A stretch of 64,000 nucleotides of DNA from Amoebophrya sp. A120 (lineage: Eukaryota; Sar; Dinophyceae; Syndiniales; Amoebophryaceae): the NCBI GenBank assembly GCA_905178155.1, contig CAJINV010000003.1:3017715-3081714 (forward strand), given 5' to 3'. Below, in pieces: positions 56,201 through 64,000 of the stretch. The number at the start of each line of letters is the position of its first letter. Position 1 is the stretch's first letter. The position numbers were made by a program, and so were the translations under genes. The notes under the pieces were generated by a model. That model made no database searches, was not told the DNA's origin, and worked only from the letters and a program-made list of their open reading frames with translations.

Positions 56201-59200
56201 GCAGAAGACGTGCGGCACGCGATTGAGGACGGGGTCGATGTCGGTCCGAAAGGAGAGCCCGGTCGGCGTACTGAGGTGCTTCACGAGGTCTTGGTTCACG
56301 AGCTTTTTGTCGTTCTTTCCCCTTTTCACGATCTCCGCGTCCTCGACAAACGGCTCGGTCTCGCGGAGCTGCGAGACGTTCTCCATCTTCCACACGGTTC
56401 GCAGTCGATCCGCAACCGGGCGGCAGGCCGCGGCCGCCAGATGCGGCGTGTTCGCCGGGCCATCCAGCACCAGGTCCAGCTCCAGGTACCGCAGCTTCGT
56501 GGTGCCGAACAGCTCCTTCTCACAGGCACCCAGGGTGACAAACACCAAGAGCCCCGCCGTGTAGTTCTGCGGCAGGGAAGTGGCGAACTCGATGGTGCGG
56601 GGGAGGAGATTGTGCACGCCCACGGCGGAAAGCCGCACGAAGTTGCGGGCCCAGGCGTGGAACACTTGCGTCAGGGCCCCGACTGCGCGCGAAGCAGCGC
56701 GGTACAGCGGCGAGCGCCTTACACCGTGGACCTGGAAGAAATTTCCACCGCACAACCGAGACGTGAGCAGAAACAGCGACTTCCACAAGTCTTCCGACTG
56801 GTACTTCGGCAGAAACGAAACCGCAGCGAGCACGTGCGCGAGCGTCCGACAGACGGCTTCTGCTAGAAGCAGATATCGTTCTTGAATTTCGTAGCACTCC
56901 TCGGCAAAGAGCAGGTCTTCTGTCTGCAGCGCGGCGGCCTCCAAATTCAACCCCAGCCCGCCGGCGCACTTCACCAACGTGCAGTGCACGACGCGCTGGA
57001 ACTTGTTGAATATTTCCTGCGGTTGATTGTGCGTGTTGCGAAACCGATCACTCAAGGCCTCGCGCTCGTTCCTCGACGGGTTAATATTGTGGCGGACGCT
57101 CTCGTCGCCGGCCCAGTGCAGTTCCCTCTTGTCGTCGGCCACGGAAGCTTGTTGCACCGCGTCCGCCAGAAACAGATCGATGCAGAACTTCGGATTCTGC
57201 CCGGTTCTGTGCGCAAGGTACCACCAAGCGAGCAGCGGCACCTCGCTCAACAAACTCGCCGACGGCAACTGCTCCAGTTTCGCCGCGCTCGGACCTCCTG
57301 GGGCCGCGGTGCCAGCACCTGGGGCGCCGGTAGCAGTTCCAGCGGCAGCTGATGTTCCGCCACTACCTTTCGCATCGGCAGCAACAGCGGCGGCTGAATC
57401 CGGATACTGCACTTCAACAATGTCCACGCTCTTGCAGCGGTGCGCCGCGAACCCGAGCTGCTTAAGGCACTTCTTGAAGTAGTGGTGCGTATCGGTGGAC
57501 GTGAGCCGCTTGAAATCCCAGTCATAGAGGGGCGTGGTAGAATTGTCGTTCAAAGTTGTGGCGCTCTGCGCTTGCGCGGCTGCCTCCCCGGGCGCCACGC
57601 CGCCAAATTGTTCCACGTGGGAGAGCACCGACTCCGCGCGGGGGTATTCCGTGTCGCGACGAAACACGTGCAGCTGGGTTTGCAACTCGGCCACCTGTTG
57701 GTCAAAAAAGCTGTCCATCTCCCGCCGGCCGCCTTGCACCATCACCCGCAGCTTCTCCGTCTGCTCTTGCTCGGCGCTCTCGACGTCCAGCCGAGGGTGG
57801 TGGGTGATGTTCTGCTGCAGCAGAGATGCGATTTGCAGGATGTTTCTCCCATACCGCTGCGCGCACTGCAGAATCAGCACTTCGTCATCCTCCGCGGCGG
57901 CCGGTGCAGAAGACACGAGGAAACGGTGCAGAAGAGCGGTGAGAAACCGCGGCAGCGGAAAAAACGTTCGCTCGGGCGCCTTTTGCACCGCCTCCACCGA
58001 CTCCTCCAGGCAGTCTAACAAAACCTGGAACGGGCTGGCGTTCGGATTGCTGCTGTAGGACAATTGCTGCCCCGGAGCAGGTCTGCTCGTGTGACTACTA
58101 CTACCCCCGAGCATCGCGGCACGAAAGACCACAAATCTCCCGAGCGGAAAAGCGGCGGCGTCGTGCAGCAGCTTCGCCAGTTGCGCGAGCTTTTTGGAGT
58201 GAAGCACGTTGCGGTTGCTATTTGCCTCCTCGACAAATTTCTGCATCACCAGTTCCGCGAAGCCATGTGCGGCAACCAGCAGTGGTAAACTCCGCACCAG
58301 CCGCTGTGACTGCACGGACCACGTGGCAGCCACAGAACCGTGTTCCTCTTCCTCGCTGTCCTTCGGTAGGAACACCTCAGCGAATAATGGTAGCTCGTCC
58401 ACCGAGGTCTCGAGAAGCCGCTGCAGCTGGTCCGCGGTTTTCAGCTCCGGCGTACTCAGTGCTCCCCGCAGCGAGGAGGACTGCTCGTGAAGCGCTAGCG
58501 CCGTTGCGCCACCGCGACAGGTAAGCAGCAGGTAAATCACCCGCGCGGTCGCGACCGGGTTCACGAAGTATGCGCGCTGTAACAAAGACGGAAAGGCGAA
58601 TTCACGCAAGAGGAACTGCACGGCATCCGGTACGCTCCGCCTCTCTACTGCGGTTTTTTGGCCAGACGATGTTGACCAGGAGGAGGATACCACCTCCGTA
58701 CTGCCCTCGCGCGCCTGCTTGAAAAAACTCGTTACGTGGGCCAGCACATCCAGGAGGTTTTTAAGCGCGGCCGCACGAGCCTTCGTTCTTGCTGAGAGCT
58801 GCGCGCTTTCTTGTTGTGTCGTCGTCGTGTCGGTTCTTGTTGTACCACTTTCATCCACTTCCGCGAGCGCAACTTCGAGCTGGTGGAGCGCCTTCCACAC
58901 CTTCACGCGACTTTCGAACTGTGACCTCGGGTAGTAGCCCCAAAGAAACTCCTCATCGTGGTCGGACGCTGGCAGAAGTGTGGGAACGCTCTTTGCGCGG
59001 TCGTCGTGCCATCGCGCAAACACCGCAACAACGTTTTTGTTCTGCAGCAGCCGCTCCAGCAACACTTTCTTCTTGAAATTTCCGTGATTGCGAAACTCCA
59101 CGTGCGTAAATGCTAGTCGCGCGGCCGCCTTCGCAATTTGATGTTGTGTCCCCCCGTCGCTATCGGCGCCCGAGGAACAACTGCCGGCCCGTCCTAGGTC

Positions 59201-60543
59201 GGTCACGTACGCGCTGTTGTTATGTGCGGGTACTACGAGACCGGCACCCGCGTTATTTGCGGCGCGCATGATTCGTCTTCGCTTCCTGCCGCGCAGGTGT
59301 CCGGCGCCCTGACTGCACCTTGTGATGGTGGACCGGTGGGCGTTGCTCATGACCGGCAGAAAGAGGGAATCCTTGCAGAGATTCTCCGCAAACCTCGGAT
59401 CTTTTGCGAGCACATTGGCCATGAACTCCAGAACGATCGCTTGGTCCGCACGATTTCTGAGAATCTGCGTCCACAGGATCTTGGCGCAGGCGCGTTGCAG
59501 GTCGGGTTTACGTTCGAGAAAGCAAAACCCCGCATCTGGTATACTTTCCAAAGCCCCGGATGCGAGAGCAGTGGTGACGTCCGCAGGTAGGAAATCTTTG
59601 CTCTTTTCGCCCTTGAGCAAAAAATTGCAGACCGGAAGCACGCCCGCGAGGCCGGTCTCCAGCAGCCGCTGCAGACAGCTGCTGACGGTCGCTTCCGTGT
59701 GCTTCACCTTGGCTGGATCCGGCCCGGAGACAGCTTCCACGGGTCGGAACAAGGCAGCGTCGGGCAGGGCCCACTCGGCCCCGGCGAAGAACTGGCTGTT
59801 CCCGGAGGACGGTTCCACGTCGAGCCCCTCCGGCGGTAACGGTTGCCGGAGACACTTGTACTGCAGTTTCGGCTTGCGGTCCTCGTAGCTCATCGACTTG
59901 CGGTTCAGCGGCACGGCGAAGATCATCAACGACAACTTCGTGAACTCGCCTTGCAACACTAGGGAATCGACCTCCACCTTCCTCCCGGGACATGTGTACA
60001 CAATGCCCACGTCACCTGCCGGGTTCCGATTCGTTGTTGGATTTCAAAAATTAATAGAATGCGCAACATCAACATCAAACAATTGTCAGGGCACCACTTA
60101 TTCGCCGTGTTCTTGTTCTCGATAGATACAGCTCGAGGAAACAAACCGCACACTGTGCAAAAAAAAACATGATTAGTACCCTTGCCCCCTTTCCCGCGGT
60201 ACCCGGTCGGCGCAGGCGCGGCGCTTTGCTTACCTTCGAGTGCGGTGAAGAGGCTGCCGTGGCTGGCTGGGTTTTTCTTCTGCTTGGGTGACCCGCCTAC
60301 CCGAGCATTTTGCGTTTGCTCGGGCGGGGTGTCCTCCTTCACCCATATTTGCAACCGGTTTGGCTTCACGAGGGGGTGCGTTTGCCCAACAAACTCGATG
60401 CCGCGGTCGAGCACAGAGTCGTTCCGATTTAGAATTACTATCTTTTTCAGCAGCACAACTTGGTCGAACCGTATCTGGCGGGTGTGCTGCGACATCCCGC
60501 CCTCCACGAGGTGGGACTTGTAAATACATTCCGCCTCGGCCAT
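53220..60543 (-). CDS. Giant virilizer-like protein (candidate m6A methyltransferase complex scaffold)
   Basis: Four exons with GT-AG introns: 60234-60543, 54168-60015 (a 5.8-kb exon), 53637-53977, 53220-53452; 6732 nt, 2243 residues. The N-terminus pairs two patterns seen in virilizer (VIRMA/KIAA1429): IRFDQVVLLKKIVILNRNDS with GIEFVGQTHPLVKPNRLQIW, and KVEVDSLVLQGEFTKLSLMI (compare the VIRMA segment with DGLVLRGWYNCLTLAIYG). The rest is mainly helical and repeat-like (VLPVCNFLLKGEKSKDFLPA; LQRLLETGLAGVLPVCN). The C-terminus has a charged coil, Gln/Pro/Ala runs and ends FPLVKKFLEED. If correct, it would scaffold the mRNA m6A writer complex in the nucleus. Assignment rests on the N-terminal pattern and size; another large helical scaffold is possible. 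Confidence 0.6.
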
Positions 60544-61221
60544 CTTTTGTGGTGTGCTCAGGGTCAGGAGCAGGGCATCAAATGAAAATGTTTAGTAGTT
60601 ACACCGAAAAAACGACCCAGCGAAACTGGACGTCGCGGCACCGGGGCTGGTCCTCGCATGGTTATAGATTTGGTATAATTGGCTCATGATGCTTCGAATC
60701 TTCCCTACTTGTGAAAAACATTCTCCATATTGGGTGTTGTTTTCGCAAGGAAAAAAGAGGTTGTGGTTCTCGTGTCGCTGAAAAAGTATTTAACAAAAAA
60801 AAGCTTTGTAAGTCAAAAAAAGATTTGAATCTTGCTTAGTCGTGTGAGAAAAGACAAGCTTACGCATCTATTCATACATACTAAAAGGAGAAAATGCAAT
60901 GAATGCCATGGCGATCCTCCATGTCGTGGTGGTTTGTGCAAACTGAAGTCGTTTGATCGTCAAACAGCGCACTGGGCTGAAAAAGCCAGTGAAGCATTGT
61001 ATTGACCTGTTGATCGTTTCGCATAAAATCAGCAATGATCCTTTCCGAGCGGTGAGATCCCTGAAGCACAAAAGGAACTGTCTACTTGAACACTGACGCA
61101 TTTCCGGGCTTCGTTAGGGCGCAAATCAGTTCGTGTCGAATTGAATATACTGTTGTGCGCAAACAGCTTCGTTTTCGTTCGTTCAGGTCGCGTCGCAAAC
61201 ACCATCAAGTGTTGTATCAGT
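60544..61221. other. Spacer, no gene seen
   Basis: About 680 nt between AC19 and the virilizer-like gene; 5' flank of the latter. Confidence 0.5.
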
Positions 61222-61839
61222 TCACTTTGCTTTCGCTGGTTTCTCCGTCTTCATAGTCTTCATATTTTTTGCACTACTCCCACTTGTTTCCGCCACGCTT
61301 GCCACCTGCGGTTGCGCAGTAAACGCCGGCGCTTTTGGGTTCTTCTCCTTAAATCTTCGCAGCGCATCCGCGTACGTTGCACTCACGTGATCGCACATGT
61401 CTTGAATGTTTTCCAAGGCTGTTGTGATTTTGATTTTTTTGTATGCATAAGTCAAAAGGAACGCATAATTCGTGGTAAAGACGGAGTCACGACTCATGTC
61501 AGAAGAATTGAACTACGCAGTGTGCAAGTCAAAATGCGTGGTTAACATCAGCTGACTTGACAGACACGACGAAACACGGTATTGCTTGCAAAAGAAACAT
61601 ATTCCGTTACCTTGTTCCATGCAGTCGTCTGGTGATACGTTGTTTTTGCTCTGGACCCACACATTCATGACCTCCTCGGAAGGATGCGGAATGTTGTATC
61701 CCGCCCCCTCCACGTCGACGTGCTGCATCAAGGCATACCTTAACACGTTCCCCAGGGTATGGTCCTCATTCCGGAAGGCGTAGGTCCTTACCTGCGTCGA
61801 AGAGCTGCTGGCTGTCGTTGTTGTACTGGCTACGGTCAT
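61222..61839 (-). CDS. RPC19: RNA polymerase I and III shared subunit AC19 (Rpc19 / POLR1D)
   Basis: Two exons, 61611-61839 and 61222-61418, GT-AG intron, 426 nt, 141 residues. The signature YAFRNEDHTLGNVLRYALMQ then GYNIPHPSEEVMNVWVQSKN is the RPB11/AC19 alpha-like fold (EDHTLGN...GY..PHP). The second exon gives ALENIQDMCDHVSATYADAL and a basic tail. GY-xx-PHPSE with the shorter loop favours AC19 over RPB11. It dimerises with AC40 to assemble polymerases I and III. Length is close to the family norm. The Lys/Ala tail (KTMKTEKPAKAK) is lineage-specific. Confidence 0.9.
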
Positions 61840-62920
61840 CGTGGCTGGAATTGAATATTAGTACTTATCTACTTACCTCAGCAGAGAAGAGATATGAGTA
61901 CGACAGTATTATGTATGAAGCCGTGTAGTGTGTTTTTAAAAACAAAGAAGTGCGGTGAAAGGACAAACTGTAATCTAAGATGATAGAGCTTTCTTACTAC
62001 GAGAAGACACTTCAAGCCTCTGCTGGTTTCGCAAACCCACTAACGATGTGATCTGGCTGTTCATCTGGGCGCAGAAGTAATGTTGGATCTATTCAAGTCG
62101 TGACTGCATGCAGCACCCGCCGTGCTGAAAGACCATTGACCTTGGATCTACTAGATCATTCATCACAGAGGATCCTAGAAATACTCCCATTCTCCACGAT
62201 GAGCAAGAAGAATATTTGTGGATCCACGATTTATCGCGAAGGGAGATCTTCAGAGTACGCTCGTCTGATCCATTGGTGCTGTGATCTGTTTTCGTTTTCT
62301 CTGCTTTATCATCATTCGTTTACTCTCATCGAAAACCTTTTTCGTTCCAAGTGCTTCTCGGTGCTGGTGCTGCGAAGCGTGTGCAATGTAGCGGCAAACC
62401 ATCTCTGTGCACCTCATTATGTTGTGCATTTTTTATTCATCAACATGGTGTGCAGTTTGCTTTTGCTCAGAATGTAAAGAACTGAAAGGTATATTGCTCG
62501 AGCAGGAAACTATAAAACGCGGCTCTAGTAACTTCACACTGACTGGTTGTCAGTCTGTCAGAAAAATTGAAACATTTCTAGCGCAGTGCGTAGCGCCGAA
62601 TTTAGAGAAAGTAGATTTGTCGATCGAATTCAGACGCCTTTGGCAACCAGAATATTCTCGGTATCAGCATTGGCATTGCATTGCAAGCCCCTGTGACAGC
62701 TGCCACAGACATATTGATGCTCCATTGCATAATCACTGCTGTAGAAATACTAAATCCAAATAGAGTTCATAGAAAAAGACGAAGTCGAATTCGACTGCAG
62801 GTATTTCTTGAATCATTTTCACTGGCACTAAACTGGGCAGCTTGACTTGCAAACGACATCAAAAAAACAAAAACATCTAACACAAAAAAAATGAATGAAC
62901 CTGTGCCCGCGTGCTGGTGG
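61840..62920. other. Spacer, no gene seen
   Basis: About 1.08 kb. Plus-strand frames here (for example 62100-62477) have no recognisable domain and the strand would be exceptional for this window. Confidence 0.5.
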
Positions 62921-64000
62921 CTAAAAGTTACTTGCTCTGAACACGTCTCGCGCGAGCCTCTGCCCCTGCAACGGTTTCGGGGCTAGCAATTGTTTCCCGT
63001 CGAACACAGGCGAGAAAAAAAGGGCTGCCAGATGAACTTCATCAGAATAGGCGTTGACGATCAAATTTCCGCTCTGGTGCCAGGGATTCATGACCAACAG
63101 GATATCCTCGCACCACTGCGGAACGCGCCTGTGCAACCACGAGCGGACGTGTCCAACCGTTGGGCCCTCCCGGACAAACCGCTCTGTGGTATCGATTTTT
63201 TTTTTACAATAAATTTGATACTGCTCAAAATCGTGGCGCTTGCACCAAATGAAAATCATAGAGTAAAAGAATATGGCACTCGGATCAATAAAACCGTGAT
63301 AAATATGTAAAAAGGCTTTTGTCTCCGTACTTTCTATGGCTGAATGCGGGACGACCACCATCTGGAACGTGTAGCCGGTTTCGTTTGCCACGGTAACGCT
63401 ATCTCCCGAAACGTCTCGCAGAAACAAGGTCCACTTTCTGCGCCACTCCTCTGGGACCGGTTCGCCATCCAAGTAGAACGCGGGCGCTGTCCCCTCCACC
63501 GTGGGCGGCAGAAGGGGCTTCATGACCCCACTACCAGTCCGGCGAGCCAAGGGAGCGTTTTTGCGCCGTAAAAACGACGTCTTATGGGTAGGAGCGAGGG
63601 AAGAAGTGTCGCGAGAAGAAGTGGCTGTACCCGGTCCGGCTGTGCTGGCATCGTGCGCATTGGCAGGGGTAGATTGCAAATAAGGGTCGCATTCCTCACC
63701 TCGACCTGGTTGACCGGCCCTGGCGTTCCCATCTTGTGGTCCACACTGTCGGAGGACAGAGAGCACGGGCTCCCGGTTTGCGAAACTGGTACTCGAGCTC
63801 CAATGGGTTTTGCTGTGATGTTGAGCAAGATTTTCCCGTACTCCGCCAGACGTTCCAAGCGAGTGCTCCGCAAATGCCGGCGCCGCTGGCTCTACTTGCG
63901 GTACTCCGGTAGGCTGGGGAAGAACGTCTGTTAAGACAGTCAGCGAGTCACTGATTGCCTGGAAAAGCTCGAGCCACTTCGACCCCATATCTTCGGGATG
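62921..64000 (-). CDS. Unrecognised protein, 5' end possibly beyond the window
   Basis: The frame is open from the window edge to TAG at 62921; the first visible Met is at 63988. N-terminal half polar and low in complexity (Ser, Thr, Pro, Gly). The C-terminal half is more structured: WRRKWTLFLRDVSGDSVTVA, FLHIYHGFIDPSAIFFYSMI, FVREGPTVGHVRSWLHRRVP, WCEDILLVMNPWHQSGNLIV. The last part could be a ubiquitin-like fold (a charged loop, then 'GPTVGHVRSWL'), but I do not assign a family. No signal peptide or membrane segment visible. Confidence 0.55.
   Translation of the reverse strand, partial: HPEDMGSKWLELFQAISDSLTVLTDVLPQPTGVPQVEPAAPAFAEHSLGTSGGVRENLAQHHSKTHWSSSTSFANREPVLSVLRQCGPQDGNARAGQPGRGEECDPYLQSTPANAHDASTAGPGTATSSRDTSSLAPTHKTSFLRRKNAPLARRTGSGVMKPLLPPTVEGTAPAFYLDGEPVPEEWRRKWTLFLRDVSGDSVTVANETGYTFQMVVVPHSAIESTETKAFLHIYHGFIDPSAIFFYSMIFIWCKRHDFEQYQIYCKKKIDTTERFVREGPTVGHVRSWLHRRVPQWCEDILLVMNPWHQSGNLIVNAYSDEVHLAALFFSPVFDGKQLLAPKPLQGQRLARDVFRASNF

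Noticed and set aside
55916-56866. A 316-codon plus-strand frame and several others within 54-60 kb
   Set aside because: Antisense shadows of the single 5.8-kb exon of the virilizer-like gene.

Overview
The window looks like nuclear DNA of a compact protist genome, most likely a Syndiniales dinoflagellate of the Amoebophrya type. Three things point there. Every gene I can support (about 14 to 16) lies on the minus strand across 64 kb. The genes encode typical eukaryotic proteins and carry many introns. Most strikingly, at least 17 introns look like DNA transposons: they have terminal inverted repeats (TIRs), usually starting TATCC/TATG, are flanked by 4-6 bp target-site duplications (TSDs), and use non-GT/AG splice borders. 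Introns of this kind ('introner elements') are known from Amoebophrya. The species assignment is inference; the intron structure is read directly from the sequence.

Layout: 1-13.9 kb holds four head-to-tail copies of one secreted, cysteine-containing family (the first cut by the window edge), each with its own signal exon and N-terminal coiled region. 15.4-17.9 kb is the proteasomal ATPase Rpt3. 18.6-21.5 kb is a GDAP2-like macro plus CRAL-TRIO protein, with a second copy at 42.3-46.1 kb. 23.0-25.9 kb is a membrane-anchored M14 zinc carboxypeptidase. 27.2-28.9 kb has two uncharacterised genes, one with zinc-binding motifs. 29.0-31.7 kb is a large secreted protein (A) with an ankyrin-like stretch; its paralogue B is split between 39.1-40.9 kb and 33.0-34.6 kb. 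Between the halves of B lies 4.4 kb of inserted DNA in which a 40-57 bp piece of the B exon recurs five times, separating four 'cassettes'; two of these hold a multi-exon gene (C) with at least three clean introner introns. 46.9-49.4 kb encodes a protein with clathrin-adaptor-like motifs, followed upstream by a TIR element full of minisatellite. 51.3-52.5 kb is a single-exon ankyrin-like gene, 53.2-60.5 kb a giant virilizer-like (m6A writer complex) gene, 61.2-61.8 kb RNA polymerase I/III subunit AC19, and the right edge holds an unrecognised gene.

For Rpt3, GDAP2 copy 1, the carboxypeptidase, the virilizer-like gene, AC19, gene A and secreted-family copies 2 and 3, the exon lengths I derived sum to an exact multiple of three. 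This is an internal check on the splice sites, including the non-canonical ones. The genes do not form an operon-like pathway: housekeeping genes (Rpt3, AC19, virilizer-like) are interspersed with secreted, family-expanded genes of the sort expected in a parasite.
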